Assembly: GCA_937924805.1 (NCBI GenBank)
Contig: CALDTZ010000109.1
Span: forward strand, 1 to 48,987
From: an uncultured Saprospiraceae bacterium
GTDB taxonomy: Bacteria; Bacteroidota; Bacteroidia; Chitinophagales; Saprospiraceae
Length of the DNA stretch: 48,987 nt
Reading direction: 5' to 3'
This document shows, piece by piece, positions 8,881-17,523 of this stretch. Position 1 is the first letter of the stretch; each line of letters starts with the position of its first letter. A program made the position numbers and the translations under genes. The notes under the pieces are model-generated. The model did no database searches. It was not told where the DNA came from and was given only the letters and a program-made list of their open reading frames with translations.

Positions 8881-9567
8881 ATGATACATGCTTCAAAATT
8901 TGTAATGCTTAAAGAATTTAAACTTTTATCTTCTTTTGATGAACAAGATTTAGATGGAATTGCAAAAAAGTCTACTTTTTTTTCTGTTCAAAAAGGACTT
9001 CCTGTTTATAAATTGGGTGATCCAATTGCGAATGTTTATTTTTTAGCTAAAGGATCGATTAAAGTTGGAACAACAACAAGTGAGGATAAAGATCTCATAA
9101 AGAACATTATGTTTCAAGGAGATATTTTTGGAGAAAATGTTTTTTCAGTCAAACAAAGGTCAGAATTTGCAATTGCGTTGGAAGACTGTAAATTGTTTTC
9201 AATTTCGCTTTCTTATTACAATCATCTAGTTGAGACTAATAGTACTTTCAGAGAAGCTATTTTAGAACTAATGATTTCAAATTTGAGAAACTTACAAAAA
9301 CGAAGACAAAATTTTGTTTTCACAAAAGCGAAATATCGAATTATGTCATTTATCAAAGAATTAGCTGAAGATAGAGGTGTTCGAATCGGGATTGATGAGA
9401 TTCTTGTTAATCATAATTTAAGTCATAAAGAAATTGCAAATGTTACCGACACTTCACGTCAAACAGTTGCAAGAGTACTAGGGGAATTAAAAGATGAAAA
9501 GATCATTCATTTTGGCCCACGTAAACCATCAAGAATATTAGTGAGAGATATATTAAAGTTAACTTGA
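8881..9567 (+). CDS. Crp/Fnr-family transcriptional regulator
   Basis: About 228 residues. An N-terminal cyclic-nucleotide-binding-like beta roll (about 10-120: VYFLAKGSIKVG, FQGDIFGENVF) is joined by a long helix to a winged helix-turn-helix of Crp type. The recognition region is SHKEIANVTDTSRQTVARVL. There is no FNR-type cysteine cluster at the N terminus, so an oxygen-sensing Fe-S cluster is unlikely. The ligand cannot be told from sequence. The longer frame begins at a TTG (8842). I prefer ATG 8881; ATG 8905 (MLKEFKLLSSF) is a second option. It ends just before a run of three hairpins. Confidence 0.85.
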   Translation: MIHASKFVMLKEFKLLSSFDEQDLDGIAKKSTFFSVQKGLPVYKLGDPIANVYFLAKGSIKVGTTTSEDKDLIKNIMFQGDIFGENVFSVKQRSEFAIALEDCKLFSISLSYYNHLVETNSTFREAILELMISNLRNLQKRRQNFVFTKAKYRIMSFIKELAEDRGVRIGIDEILVNHNLSHKEIANVTDTSRQTVARVLGELKDEKIIHFGPRKPSRILVRDILKLT

Positions 9568-9571
9568 TCAT

Positions 9572-9585
9572 TGTGGTTTTCCACA
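9572..9585 (+). other. Short hairpin with a T4 loop after the Crp/Fnr gene
   Basis: TGTGG (9572-9576) pairs with CCACA (9581-9585) around a TTTT loop, 4 bases after the Crp/Fnr stop codon. No T run follows. It is the first of three hairpins in tandem and may protect the mRNA 3' end. Confidence 0.4.
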
Positions 9586-9588
9586 GTT

Positions 9589-9621
9589 AGGACTGATCTA
9601 AAGTGATCAGTCCTTCCTTTT
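9589..9621 (+). terminator. Intrinsic terminator of the Crp/Fnr gene
   Basis: A perfect 10-bp stem (AGGACTGATC at 9589-9598 with GATCAGTCCT at 9605-9614) has a 6-nt loop and is followed by the T-rich TCCTTTTAT. Confidence 0.8.
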
Positions 9622-9660
9622 ATAATCACAAAATAACTAGTCAACAATTGAACAACAACC

Positions 9661-9694
9661 ATTACCCCTAAGCTATTTTGGGGTAATTTTTTTT
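9661..9694 (+). terminator. Second, strong intrinsic terminator before the polyprenyl synthase gene
   Basis: A perfect 8-bp stem (ATTACCCC at 9661-9668 with GGGGTAAT at 9680-9687) with an 11-nt loop is followed by an unbroken run of seven T. It lies 47 bases beyond the first terminator, and no coding frame is found between them. Confidence 0.85.
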
Positions 9695-9745
9695 GTCATT
9701 TATAGAAACCTTAAAGACTGGTTTATGATTTTTCGGCCAATTAGC

Positions 9746-9753
9746 TATTTTTG
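9746..9753 (+). promoter_or_regulatory. -7 box of the polyprenyl synthase gene
   Basis: TATTTTTG fits TAnnTTTG exactly, and a TTTA at 9722-9725 lies 20 bases upstream where the -33 TTTG would be. The box overlaps the TTG codon at 9751, which argues against that TTG being the translation start. Confidence 0.5.
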
Positions 9754-9768
9754 TGGGAAACTTTAGAA

Positions 9769-10755
9769 TTGTCAAAGGAAAAAATACTTCAAGCAGAAAT
9801 AGCGGATTTCAATGCATATTTGGATAAAAATTCGTTTAGCCAGTTTCCGAACGGACTTTATGATCCTATAGATTATATATTGTCGTTGGGTGGTAAAAGA
9901 ATAAGACCGGCTATGGTTTTAGCTTCTCATTCCCTTTTTAATGCCTTGGATCATAATGCACGAAAATTAGCGTTTGCAACAGAAGTGTTTCATAACTTCA
10001 CGTTGATGCATGATGACATTATGGATGCTGCTGATGTCCGCCGAGGCCAAACAACGGTACATAAAAAATTTGATGTAAATACAGCTATTCTTTCAGGAGA
10101 TATGATGCTGATAAAAGCGTACCAATCACTTTCGTTTGAAGATGCAATCATGCAAAAGGCAGCTTTGGATATTTTTAATAAAATGGCTGAAGAGGTATGT
10201 AAAGGCCAGCAGCTAGATGTTGATTTTGAAACGAATAATGAAGTTCGTATCGAAGATTACATAGTTATGATAACTTGGAAGACTTCAGTATTGTTAGCTG
10301 CTTGTATGCAACTTGGAGGATTAAGTGGAAGGGCGAGTCAACAAGATCAAATTCATTTATATGAATTTGGTAAAAACATTGGAATAGCTTTTCAAATTCA
10401 AGATGATGTCCTTGATACTTTTGGAGCTAAGGCGAGAGTAGGAAAGCGAATTGGCGGTGATATCGTTCAAAATAAGAAGACCTATTTGTATTTAAAAGCG
10501 CTAGAATTGCTTGGGAAAAAGGATGCTGAAGAATTAAAAACTATTTTTTCTTCGCCCGCCAAAGATGAAAACGAAAAGATCGAAAGAGTAAAACATCTAT
10601 ACAAAGAAAGTGGTGTTCTGGCTTATGCACAAGAATTAATGGATGTGTATAAAAATCTTGCTTTGTCGCATTTAGATACGGTTAACGTTTCTAATGAGAA
10701 TAAAAAAGAAGAGTTAAAACAGTTGGCTCATTATTTAATAAAGCGTGAATTATAA
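9769..10755 (+). CDS. Polyprenyl diphosphate synthase (trans-isoprenyl chain elongation)
   Basis: About 328 residues. This Mg-dependent enzyme condenses isopentenyl diphosphate onto allylic diphosphates to make the isoprenoid chains used for quinones or carotenoids. The substrate clamp LGGKRIRPAM is present. The first aspartate-rich motif is HDDIMDAADVRRGQ (DDxxD) and the second is FQIQDDVLDTFG (DDxxD). The chain-length region before the first motif reads TEVFHNFTLMHDD, with a Phe five residues upstream of the DDxxD. That may limit chain length toward C15-C20 products, but exact length cannot be read reliably. No ATG exists near the N terminus. The TTG at 9769, just after the expected transcription start, is chosen over TTG 9751, which lies inside the -7 box. 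Confidence 0.85.
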   Translation: MSKEKILQAEIADFNAYLDKNSFSQFPNGLYDPIDYILSLGGKRIRPAMVLASHSLFNALDHNARKLAFATEVFHNFTLMHDDIMDAADVRRGQTTVHKKFDVNTAILSGDMMLIKAYQSLSFEDAIMQKAALDIFNKMAEEVCKGQQLDVDFETNNEVRIEDYIVMITWKTSVLLAACMQLGGLSGRASQQDQIHLYEFGKNIGIAFQIQDDVLDTFGAKARVGKRIGGDIVQNKKTYLYLKALELLGKKDAEELKTIFSSPAKDENEKIERVKHLYKESGVLAYAQELMDVYKNLALSHLDTVNVSNENKKEELKQLAHYLIKREL

Positions 10756-11193
10756 ATCAATCAAACAATTCCACCATTCTTTTTGAATTCTTGCATTCCT
10801 TGCTTCGTAAAAATCAATCGCAGTTTTATTCCAATCAAGTACTTGCCACTTTGTAAGAACGCAATCAAGCGACTTCGATTTCAAAATAAATCGATCAAAC
10901 AGCGAAGATCCAATTCCGTTTCCTCGAAATTCTTTTTCAACGAAGAAATCTTCTAGGTACATCATTTTCCCTTTCCATGTTGAAAAAGTTAGGTAATAAA
11001 GTGCAAATCCTATTATTTTATTGTCTATTTTCGCGACATCAATAAAAATTTGTTTTGCGTCGAAAGCGGCTTGATACATCAGGATAGTTGATGTTACAGC
11101 CTCAGGTGCATTTTCATAATCGGCTAATGCTTTGACAAGCTTAAACACATCAGGTAATTCACTTCTTGTAGCCTCTGAAATAACAAATTCCAT
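10750..11193 (-). CDS. GNAT-family N-acetyltransferase
   Basis: 147 residues. A single GNAT fold transfers acetyl from acetyl-CoA to an amine. The acetyl-CoA loop is FRGNGIGSSLFDRF (R/Q-x-x-G-x-G/A). It is preceded by YYLTFSTWKGKMMYLEDFFV, which closely resembles the spermidine/spermine and thialysine acetyltransferase subgroup (Y-x-x-F-S-T-W-x-G-x-x-x-Y-L-E-D-F). The C-terminal WNKTAIDFYEARNA also fits. A diamine, polyamine or lysine-analogue substrate is therefore plausible but unproven. Its 3' end overlaps the end of the polyprenyl synthase gene by six bases on the opposite strand, and it diverges from the rpsL promoter. Confidence 0.85.
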   Translation of the reverse strand: MEFVISEATRSELPDVFKLVKALADYENAPEAVTSTILMYQAAFDAKQIFIDVAKIDNKIIGFALYYLTFSTWKGKMMYLEDFFVEKEFRGNGIGSSLFDRFILKSKSLDCVLTKWQVLDWNKTAIDFYEARNARIQKEWWNCLIDL

Positions 11194-11221
11194 TTTTTAT
11201 TATACAAATTACAAATTGATG

Positions 11222-11252
11222 TTGGATTAACTAAAAAATAGTCTTACTTTTG
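11222..11252 (+). promoter_or_regulatory. Promoter of the str-type ribosomal operon
   Basis: TTG at 11222-11224, a 20-nt spacer and TACTTTTG at 11245-11252 match the Bacteroidota consensus completely. The predicted start is near 11258, leaving a leader of about 45 bases before rpsL. Confidence 0.75.
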
Positions 11253-11256
11253 CAGT

Positions 11257-11272
11257 CTCTTTTTAAAAAGAG
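11257..11272 (+). repeat. 16-bp perfect palindrome at the rpsL transcription start
   Basis: CTCTTTTTAAAAAGAG is a perfect palindrome that begins 4 bases after the -7 box. It would lie at the 5' end of the rpsL mRNA. It could be a 5' stabilising hairpin (with a small central loop) or a protein-binding operator. The sequence alone does not separate these. Confidence 0.5.
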
Positions 11273-11304
11273 GTCTATTATTAAAAAATACTTACGTAGA
11301 AAAT

Positions 11305-11676
11305 ATGCCTACAATAAACCAGCTAGTACGAAAAGGAAGAAAGAAGATCATTACTAAGAGTAAATCTAGAGCCTTAGATGCAAGTCCTCAAAAAAGAGGC
11401 GTATGTACAAGAGTATATACAACAACACCTAAGAAGCCAAACTCGGCTTTGAGAAAAGTAGCAAAAGTAAGATTGACAAATGGAATTGAAGTGATTGCAT
11501 ATATCCCAGGAGAAGGGCATAACTTGCAAGAGCACTCAATTGTTTTACTTAGAGGGGGTAGAGTGAAAGATTTACCTGGTGTAAGATATACCATTGTGAG
11601 AGGTGCATTAGATACAGCGGGTGTAAGTGATAGATTGCAAAGTCGTTCTAAATACGGAACTAAAAGACCTAAATAA
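11305..11676 (+). CDS. rpsL: 30S ribosomal protein S12
   Basis: 123 residues, normal for bacteria. S12 lies at the decoding centre and helps judge codon-anticodon fit. The two conserved loops are intact: [15 protein letters not shown] with K43/K44, and [13 protein letters not shown] with K88 and D89. These are the unmutated residues of the streptomycin-sensitive form, and the Asp is the usual methylthiolation target. It is the first gene of the cluster and is preceded by a consensus promoter. rpsG follows 27 bases later. Confidence 0.98.
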   Translation: MPTINQLVRKGRKKIITKSKSRALDASPQKRGVCTRVYTTTPKKPNSALRKVAKVRLTNGIEVIAYIPGEGHNLQEHSIVLLRGGRVKDLPGVRYTIVRGALDTAGVSDRLQSRSKYGTKRPK

Positions 11677-11703
11677 TTCTCAAATAGAGTACAATAAGAA
11701 AAC

Positions 11704-12174
11704 ATGAGAAAAAGAAAGCCAAAAAAGCGAATACTTAATCCTGATCCAGTATTTAACGATACGTTGGTGACACAATTTGTGAACAACTTAATGTGGGCAG
11801 GTAAAAAATCTACTTCTTTTAGAATATTTTATGATGCAATGGAAATTGTAAAAGAAAAGTCTGAGGAAGGAAATCCACATGATGTTTGGAAGACAGCTAT
11901 CAATAATGTGATGCCACAAATTGAAGTAAGAAGTAGAAGGGTTGGTGGATCAACGTTTCAAATTCCAACTGAGATCAGAGCAAATAGAAAGATGTCTATT
12001 GGAATGAAGTGGATGATTAAGTATGCTAGAGCTAGAAGTGGTAAAGGTATGGCAGAAAAATTAGCGGCGGAAATCTTAGCAGCAAGCAAAGGTGAAGGTG
12101 CTAGTGTGAAAAAGAAAGAAGACGTGCACAGAATGGCAGAAGCGAATAGAGCATTTGCACATTACAAAGCGTAA
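11704..12174 (+). CDS. rpsG: 30S ribosomal protein S7
   Basis: 156 residues. S7 nucleates assembly of the 30S head by binding the 3' domain of 16S rRNA and contacts E-site tRNA. It is recognised by the basic N terminus (MRKRKPKKR), [18 protein letters not shown], the conserved [20 protein letters not shown] and the C-terminal block [16 protein letters not shown]. fusA follows after 35 bases, with no terminator between, so rpsL-rpsG-fusA look co-transcribed. Confidence 0.98.
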   Translation: MRKRKPKKRILNPDPVFNDTLVTQFVNNLMWAGKKSTSFRIFYDAMEIVKEKSEEGNPHDVWKTAINNVMPQIEVRSRRVGGSTFQIPTEIRANRKMSIGMKWMIKYARARSGKGMAEKLAAEILAASKGEGASVKKKEDVHRMAEANRAFAHYKA

Positions 12175-12209
12175 TAATATTATTCCCTTAGTTTATAATA
12201 TATAAATAA

Positions 12210-14345
12210 ATGTCAATAGATTTAAAGTTTACTAGAAATATCGGAATCGCTGCTCACATTGATGCGGGTAAGACAACGACAACGGAGCGGGTATTATATT
12301 ATACTGGTATGAGCCATAAAATAGGAGAGGTGCATGATGGTGCTGCGACTATGGATTGGATGGAGCAAGAGCAAGAAAGAGGGATTACCATTACTTCAGC
12401 TGCAACAAAAACAAATTGGAATTGGAAAGGACAAGATTTTCCAATGAACATTATCGATACACCGGGTCACGTAGATTTTACGGTTGAGGTAAATAGGTCT
12501 TTAAGAGTTTTAGATGGTTTGGTGTTTTTATTCTGCGCCGTAAGTGGAGTAGAGCCTCAGTCAGAAACAAACTGGAGATTAGCGGATAATTATAATGTAC
12601 CTAGAATCGGTTTTGTAAATAAAATGGATAGATCAGGTGCAGACTTTTTTACAGTTGTAAAAGATGTAAAAGCAAAGCTTGGGTCTGATGCAATACCTCT
12701 TCAAGTGCCAATTGGTGCTGAGGAAACATTTGTTGGTGTTGTTGATTTGATTACGGGTAAAGCAATTCAGTGGAATGAGGAAGACATGGGGATGACCTAT
12801 GAAGAGATTGATATTCCAGCGGACTTAGTGGATGTAGTGAGCGAGTGGAGAGAAAAGTTGCTTGAAGCAGTAGCTGAATATGATGAAACCTTAATGGAGA
12901 AGTTCTTCGAGGATCCAGATTCAATTACAGAAGATGAAATGATTAATGCAGTAAGAGGTGCAGTGTTGGACAATAAGTTTGTTCCGATGATGTGCGGATC
13001 TGCATTTAAAAATAAAGGAGTACAAGCTGTTTTGGATGCGGTATGCGCATACTTGCCTTCTCCGATAGATATTGGTGCTGTTACTGGTACAAATCCGAAG
13101 ACAGAAGAGGCAATTGAAAGAAAGCCTGATGTCAATGAACCATTCACAGCATTGGCCTTTAAAATTGCAACAGATCCATATGTAGGTCGACTTGCTTTCT
13201 TTAGAGTCTATTCTGGTGCACTAGATGCAGGTTCATATATCTTAAATAATAGAACAGGTAAGAAAGAAAGAATTTCAAGATTGTTTCAAATGCACTCAAA
13301 TAAGCAAAATGCTATACCTCGAGTAGAAGCAGGAGATATTGCAGCGGGTGTTGGTTTTAAAGATTTAAGAACAGGAGATACCTTAAGTGCAGAAGGACAT
13401 CCAATAGAACTTGAGTCTATGGTGTTTCCAGAACCAGTAATTGGTGTAGCAATAGAACCTAAATCACAAAAAGATTTTGATAAATTAGGAATGGCCTTAG
13501 CAAAATTAGCAGAAGAGGATCCTACATTTAAAGTGAGGTATGATGAAGATACAAATCAAACGATTGTATCTGGAATGGGAGAATTGCACTTAGAGATTAT
13601 TGTTGATAGATTAAGAAGAGAATTTAAAGTAGAATGTAATCAAGGACCACCACAAGTAAGTTATAAGGAGGCATTGACATCTACTGTTGATCATACAGAA
13701 AGACTTAAGAAGCAGTCAGGTGGATCGGGTTTGTTTGCACAAATGGCATTCGAATTAGGACCAGCAGATGAAGAGTTTTTGGAGTCTGATGATTATAAAT
13801 CGGGTAAAGTAAAATTGCAATTCGTAAATGACATTTTTGGAGGTAAGATTCCAAGAGAGTTTTTCCCAGCGATTGTAAAAGGATTTACATCAATGATGGC
13901 AGCTGGTGTATTAGCTGGGTATAACATTGATAGCATGAAGGTAAGAGTGTATGATGGAGCGACTCACGCAGTGGATTCAAAGCCAATTGCATTTGAGCTT
14001 TGTGCAAAAGAAGGTTTCAGAGCGGCGGCTATGCAGTGTAACCCCGTACTTTTGGAGCCAATTATGAAATTAGAAATAATTACTCCTGAAGAGTTCGTTG
14101 GACCTGTAATTGGTGATTTGAATAGAAGAAGAGGATTGCCGAAAGGTCAAGAACAAAAAGGTGGTGGAGCAGTTTCAATTTCTGCTGATGTACCGTTGGC
14201 TCAAATGTTCGGTTATGTTACTGATTTAAGGACAATAACATCAGGTCGTGCTTCTAGTTCACTTGAATTTTCACATTTCGCAGCAGCACCTAAGAATGTT
14301 GCTAAAGAAATTATGGAAAAAGCAGCTGGAGAAGTAAAAGGATAA
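12210..14345 (+). CDS. fusA: Elongation factor G
   Basis: 711 residues. This GTPase drives tRNA-mRNA translocation and, with RRF, ribosome recycling. The G motifs are all present: [15 protein letters not shown] (P loop), [10 protein letters not shown] (switch I), DTPGHVDF (switch II) and NKMDR (guanine recognition). Domain II onward is complete, including [18 protein letters not shown] in domain III and the C-terminal [12 protein letters not shown] and [17 protein letters not shown] of domains IV-V. Length is ordinary for EF-G. Unlike in E. coli there is no tuf gene after it; the S10 operon starts directly, with its own promoter. Confidence 0.98.
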   Translation: MSIDLKFTRNIGIAAHIDAGKTTTTERVLYYTGMSHKIGEVHDGAATMDWMEQEQERGITITSAATKTNWNWKGQDFPMNIIDTPGHVDFTVEVNRSLRVLDGLVFLFCAVSGVEPQSETNWRLADNYNVPRIGFVNKMDRSGADFFTVVKDVKAKLGSDAIPLQVPIGAEETFVGVVDLITGKAIQWNEEDMGMTYEEIDIPADLVDVVSEWREKLLEAVAEYDETLMEKFFEDPDSITEDEMINAVRGAVLDNKFVPMMCGSAFKNKGVQAVLDAVCAYLPSPIDIGAVTGTNPKTEEAIERKPDVNEPFTALAFKIATDPYVGRLAFFRVYSGALDAGSYILNNRTGKKERISRLFQMHSNKQNAIPRVEAGDIAAGVGFKDLRTGDTLSAEGHPIELESMVFPEPVIGVAIEPKSQKDFDKLGMALAKLAEEDPTFKVRYDEDTNQTIVSGMGELHLEIIVDRLRREFKVECNQGPPQVSYKEALTSTVDHTERLKKQSGGSGLFAQMAFELGPADEEFLESDDYKSGKVKLQFVNDIFGGKIPREFFPAIVKGFTSMMAAGVLAGYNIDSMKVRVYDGATHAVDSKPIAFELCAKEGFRAAAMQCNPVLLEPIMKLEIITPEEFVGPVIGDLNRRRGLPKGQEQKGGGAVSISADVPLAQMFGYVTDLRTITSGRASSSLEFSHFAAAPKNVAKEIMEKAAGEVKG

Positions 14346-14354
14346 TAAAATAGT

Positions 14355-14384
14355 TTGAATAGATAAATAAAAAGAGTACTTTTG
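14355..14384 (+). promoter_or_regulatory. Promoter of the S10-spc-alpha part of the cluster
   Basis: TTG at 14355-14357 (within TTTG), a 19-nt spacer and TACTTTTG at 14377-14384 form a full consensus Bacteroidota promoter in the 64-bp fusA-rpsJ gap. The -7 box carries the same bases as the one before rpsL. Confidence 0.7.
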
Positions 14385-14390
14385 TACTCT
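14373..14390 (+). repeat. Inverted repeat overlapping the rpsJ -7 box
   Basis: AGAGTAC (14373-14379) and GTACTCT (14384-14390) form a perfect 7-bp inverted repeat around TTTT, with the -7 box embedded in it. As DNA it could be an operator. As RNA from readthrough of fusA it could form a hairpin. Confidence 0.5.
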
Positions 14391-14409
14391 CTTAATAATA
14401 AACAGGGTT

Positions 14410-14718
14410 ATGAATCAGAAAATCAGGATAAAACTTCGCTCTTACGACCATAATTTGGTAGACAAGAGTACGGAGAAAATCGTGAAAACAGTGAGAAATT
14501 CTGGAGCCGTTATATCGGGTCCGATTCCGCTGCCCACAGACAAAGAGGTGTATACCGTTTTAAAATCACCTCATGTAAATAAAAAGTCTCGTGAGCAGTT
14601 CCAATTGCGGACTCACAAAAGGTTAATCGAAATTTTCACTCCTACACAGAAAACTGTGGATGCACTTTCTAAATTGGAATTGCCGAGTGGTGTGGATATT
14701 CAGGTTAAACTCACCTAA
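14410..14718 (+). CDS. rpsJ: 30S ribosomal protein S10
   Basis: 102 residues. S10 is part of the 30S head and the known docking site of NusB/NusG in transcription antitermination. It starts [20 protein letters not shown] and contains [28 protein letters not shown], split here by the usual loop, then [21 protein letters not shown]. It is the first gene behind the second promoter and is followed by an 86-bp gap before rplC. Confidence 0.98.
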   Translation: MNQKIRIKLRSYDHNLVDKSTEKIVKTVRNSGAVISGPIPLPTDKEVYTVLKSPHVNKKSREQFQLRTHKRLIEIFTPTQKTVDALSKLELPSGVDIQVKLT

Positions 14719-14760
14719 CCCTCATATAATTATTAAAGTTTAGTTATAAAATAATTTTCT

Positions 14761-14782
14761 CGCGTATAATTTATTGTACGTG
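14761..14782 (+). other. Small hairpin in the rpsJ-rplC gap
   Basis: CGCGTA (14761-14766) can pair with TACGTG (14777-14782), one pair being G-U, around a 10-nt loop. It starts 42 bases after the rpsJ stop, inside an 86-bp AT-rich gap. No strong T run follows, so it may be a processing or leader element. Confidence 0.3.
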
Positions 14783-14804
14783 GGTTTATACCAAATAGAA
14801 TTAA

Positions 14805-15425
14805 ATGAATGGACTAATTGGTAAGAAGATTGGTATGACAAGCGTCTTCAGTGAAGACGGTAAAAATGTTGCTTGTACAGTTGTAGAAGCTTTACCAAAT
14901 ATCGTTACACAAGTTAAAGATGTAGACACAGATGGCTACAGTGCTTTGCAGTTGGGTTACGGTAGTGCTAAAGTAAAAAACACTACTAAACCAATGCTTA
15001 TGCACTTTGAAAAGGCAGGAACCACACCAAAGGCAAAACTAGTTGAATTTAGAGATTGTAGCATCCAGAAAGGATTGGGTGAGGAAGTTTCTATAGGAGA
15101 CGTTTTTGAAGTAGGTGATGTTGTAAATGCAATCGGCACTTCGAAAGGTAAAGGTTTTCAAGGGGTTGTTAAGCGACACGGATTTAAAGGTGTTAATGAT
15201 GCGACACACGGACAACATAATAGACAGCGTGCTCCAGGGTCAATTGGTGCAGCGTCATATCCAGCACGTGTTTTCAAAGGTATGAGAATGGGTGGTAGAG
15301 ACGGTGGCCGTCGAGTTAAACTTAAAAACCTGAAGGTTTTGAAAGTATTGGAAGAGAAAAATTTGATTTTATTGTCGGGTGCAATTCCTGGTCATAAAGG
15401 ATCAATAGTAATTATCGAAAAATAG
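14805..15425 (+). CDS. rplC: 50S ribosomal protein L3
   Basis: 206 residues. L3 is an early 50S assembly protein near the peptidyl-transferase entrance. The start [15 protein letters not shown] and the long central loop [33 protein letters not shown] and [14 protein letters not shown] are typical. Where E. coli L3 carries the Gln methylated by PrmB (in GSIGQ), this protein has Ala (GSIGA), so that modification should be absent. rplD follows after 7 bases. Confidence 0.97.
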   Translation: MNGLIGKKIGMTSVFSEDGKNVACTVVEALPNIVTQVKDVDTDGYSALQLGYGSAKVKNTTKPMLMHFEKAGTTPKAKLVEFRDCSIQKGLGEEVSIGDVFEVGDVVNAIGTSKGKGFQGVVKRHGFKGVNDATHGQHNRQRAPGSIGAASYPARVFKGMRMGGRDGGRRVKLKNLKVLKVLEEKNLILLSGAIPGHKGSIVIIEK

Positions 15426-15432
15426 GTCCAAG

Positions 15433-16059
15433 ATGAAATTAGATATATTTGACATAAACGGAAAATCTACAGGTAAGTCAGTTGACTTGCCAGATGATAA
15501 GTTCAAAATTGAACCTAACAAGCATACAGTGTATTTGGCAGTAAAGTCGTACTTAGCAAGCCAACGACAAGGTACGCACAAGGCTAAGGAGAGAGGTGAA
15601 ATTAAAGGTTCAACCAAAAAGATCAAGAAGCAGAAAGGTACTGGTACAGCTAGAGCTGGTTCGATCAAAAATCCTTTGTTTAAAGGCGGTGGTAGAATTT
15701 TTGGGCCAAGGCCTAGAACATATAGTGTGAAATTAAATAAGAAAGTAAAAAGACTTGCAAAGCAATCTGCAATTGTTATGAAAATTAACAAAGGTGCGTT
15801 TAGAGTTCTTGAAGACTTTACATTTGATAAGCCACAAACGAAGCAATTTAAGAGTATCGTTTCTAGTTTTAATGCAGAAAGTGAAAAAAGCCTTTTTGTA
15901 CTTAATGAATATGATAAGAACTTGTTTTTATCTTCAAGAAACTTACCAAAGTCGAAGGTGATTAATATTAATGAGTTGTCTACTTATGATATTATGAATG
16001 CAAGCCAAGTGTTTGTTTCTGAAAATGCAATTGAATCATTAAAGAAAACCATTGCTTAA
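15433..16059 (+). CDS. rplD: 50S ribosomal protein L4
   Basis: 208 residues. L4 lines the peptide exit tunnel with an extended loop, seen here as KKQKGTGTARAGSIKNPLF and GGGRIFGPRPRTYS. In gamma-proteobacteria L4 also represses the S10 operon, but no E. coli-like S10 leader is visible here. The C-terminal globular part (LFVLNEYDKNLFLSSRNLP) fits the family. It is tightly packed between rplC and rplW (7 and 12 bases). Confidence 0.97.
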   Translation: MKLDIFDINGKSTGKSVDLPDDKFKIEPNKHTVYLAVKSYLASQRQGTHKAKERGEIKGSTKKIKKQKGTGTARAGSIKNPLFKGGGRIFGPRPRTYSVKLNKKVKRLAKQSAIVMKINKGAFRVLEDFTFDKPQTKQFKSIVSSFNAESEKSLFVLNEYDKNLFLSSRNLPKSKVININELSTYDIMNASQVFVSENAIESLKKTIA

Positions 16060-16071
16060 AACGGAAGAATT

Positions 16072-16368
16072 ATGCAAAAATTAGTATTAATAAAGCCGAT
16101 AATTTCTGAAAAGTCTGAAAGACTTTCTGACAAATTAAGTCAGTACAGCTTTGTGGTTCATAAGAAATCAAATAAAGTTGAAATTAGAAAGGCTGTAGAG
16201 AAAATGTACAGTGTAAGTGTTGTATCTGTAAATACGATCAACATGCCTGCAAAAGCAAAAGTAAGAAACACTAAATCTGGAATGGTTAAAGGAAGGACTA
16301 GTGCATTTAAAAAAGCTATTGTTACACTAGCAGATGGAGAAGAATTAGATTTCTTCGGAGATATTTAA
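16072..16368 (+). CDS. rplW: 50S ribosomal protein L23
   Basis: 98 residues. L23 sits at the tunnel exit and docks trigger factor and SRP. The motifs are LIKPIISEKSERLS at the start and YSFVVHKKSNKVEIRKAVEKMY in the middle, followed by VNTINMPAKAKVRNTKSG and the basic loop GRTSAFKKAIVTL. Length is typical. It lies 12 bases after rplD and 28 before rplB. Confidence 0.97.
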   Translation: MQKLVLIKPIISEKSERLSDKLSQYSFVVHKKSNKVEIRKAVEKMYSVSVVSVNTINMPAKAKVRNTKSGMVKGRTSAFKKAIVTLADGEELDFFGDI

Positions 16369-16396
16369 TAAAATAATAAGTAAGAAATAATAAGCC

Positions 16397-17221
16397 ATGG
16401 CTGTTAAGAAATTTAAACCTGTTACTCCCGGATCCAGACATCACGTCGGTAATACTTTTACGGAGATTACTGCAAGCAAACCTGAGAAGAGTTTGACATA
16501 TGGGTTGAAGAGGAAAGGTGGTAGAAATAGAACTGGTAAGATGACCATGCGTAATATTGGTGGTGGTCATAAGAGGAAATATAGAATTATTGACTTCAAA
16601 AGGGAGAAAGATGGTGCGGCAAATGTCTTGACCATAGAGTATGATCCAAATAGATCTGCTTACATCGCTCTAGTTCAATATGGTGATGGAGAGAAAAGAT
16701 ATATTATTGCACCAGATAAGATTAGTGTAGGTGATGAGATTTTGTCAGGAAAGGATGCTTTACCTTTAGTAGGTCATGCTATGTTTCTTGGTGATATACC
16801 TCAAGGTACTGCGATACACGCAATTGAGATGACTCCTGGTAAAGGAGCTGCTTTAGCAAGAAGTGCAGGTACATTCGGTGTTCTGATGAGTGTAGAAGGA
16901 AAGTATGCTGTCGTAAAATTGCCATCAGGAGAAGTAAGAAGAATCTTAATTACTTGTAAAGCAACAATAGGAAGTACAAGTAATCCTGATCATGGATTAA
17001 CAGTAATGGGTAAAGCCGGTCGTAATCGATGGAAAGGAAGAAGACCAAGAGTTAGAGGGGTAGCAATGAACCCAGTTGATCACCCAATGGGTGGTGGTGA
17101 AGGGCGAGCGTCTGGAGGACACCCTAGATCAAGAACAGGTATTATGGCGAAAGGTCAGAAAACAAGAAATACTAAGAAACATTCAAGTAAATTAATTATA
17201 TCTAGACGTAAGTCTAAATAA
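16397..17221 (+). CDS. rplB: 50S ribosomal protein L2
   Basis: 274 residues. L2 binds 23S rRNA near the peptidyl-transferase centre and is needed for subunit association. The N terminus is [17 protein letters not shown]. The conserved C-terminal signature [20 protein letters not shown] includes the histidine that is essential in the E. coli protein. The KOW-like central barrel ([20 protein letters not shown]) is intact. Confidence 0.98.
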   Translation: MAVKKFKPVTPGSRHHVGNTFTEITASKPEKSLTYGLKRKGGRNRTGKMTMRNIGGGHKRKYRIIDFKREKDGAANVLTIEYDPNRSAYIALVQYGDGEKRYIIAPDKISVGDEILSGKDALPLVGHAMFLGDIPQGTAIHAIEMTPGKGAALARSAGTFGVLMSVEGKYAVVKLPSGEVRRILITCKATIGSTSNPDHGLTVMGKAGRNRWKGRRPRVRGVAMNPVDHPMGGGEGRASGGHPRSRTGIMAKGQKTRNTKKHSSKLIISRRKSK

Positions 17222-17241
17222 TTATAAAATAGAAAAAGCGT

Positions 17242-17508
17242 ATGGCTAGATCTCTGAAAAAAGGTCCTTATGTGTACCACAAGTTGATAAAAAAGGTATA
17301 CTCAGCAAAAGATGCTCAAAAAAAATCGGTTATTAAAACATGGTCGAGAGCTTCAATGGTTATTCCTGATATGGTTGGATTAACGATTGCTGTGCATAAT
17401 GGGAAAACATTTATTCCAGTATATGTTACTGAGAATATGGTAGGACATAAATTAGGTGAATTTTCACCAACTAGAACGTATAAAGGCCATACTGGTAATA
17501 GAAAATAA
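17242..17508 (+). CDS. rpsS: 30S ribosomal protein S19
   Basis: 88 residues. S19 forms a complex with S13 in the 30S head and contacts the A-site side. It begins [19 protein letters not shown], has the core [20 protein letters not shown] and ends [18 protein letters not shown], as in the family. It sits 20 bases after rplB and 15 before rplV. Confidence 0.98.
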   Translation: MARSLKKGPYVYHKLIKKVYSAKDAQKKSVIKTWSRASMVIPDMVGLTIAVHNGKTFIPVYVTENMVGHKLGEFSPTRTYKGHTGNRK

Positions 17509-17523
17509 TAAAAAGATCACGTC

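Noticed and set aside
9751..9768. TTG 9751 as the start of the polyprenyl diphosphate synthase.
   Set aside because: It overlaps an exact TAnnTTTG promoter box, so it would lie upstream of the transcript start. TTG 9769 is preferred, though not proven.
11388..11786. A 132-codon minus-strand frame across rpsL and rpsG.
   Set aside because: Both genes on the plus strand are certain and highly conserved. The antisense frame is a by-product.
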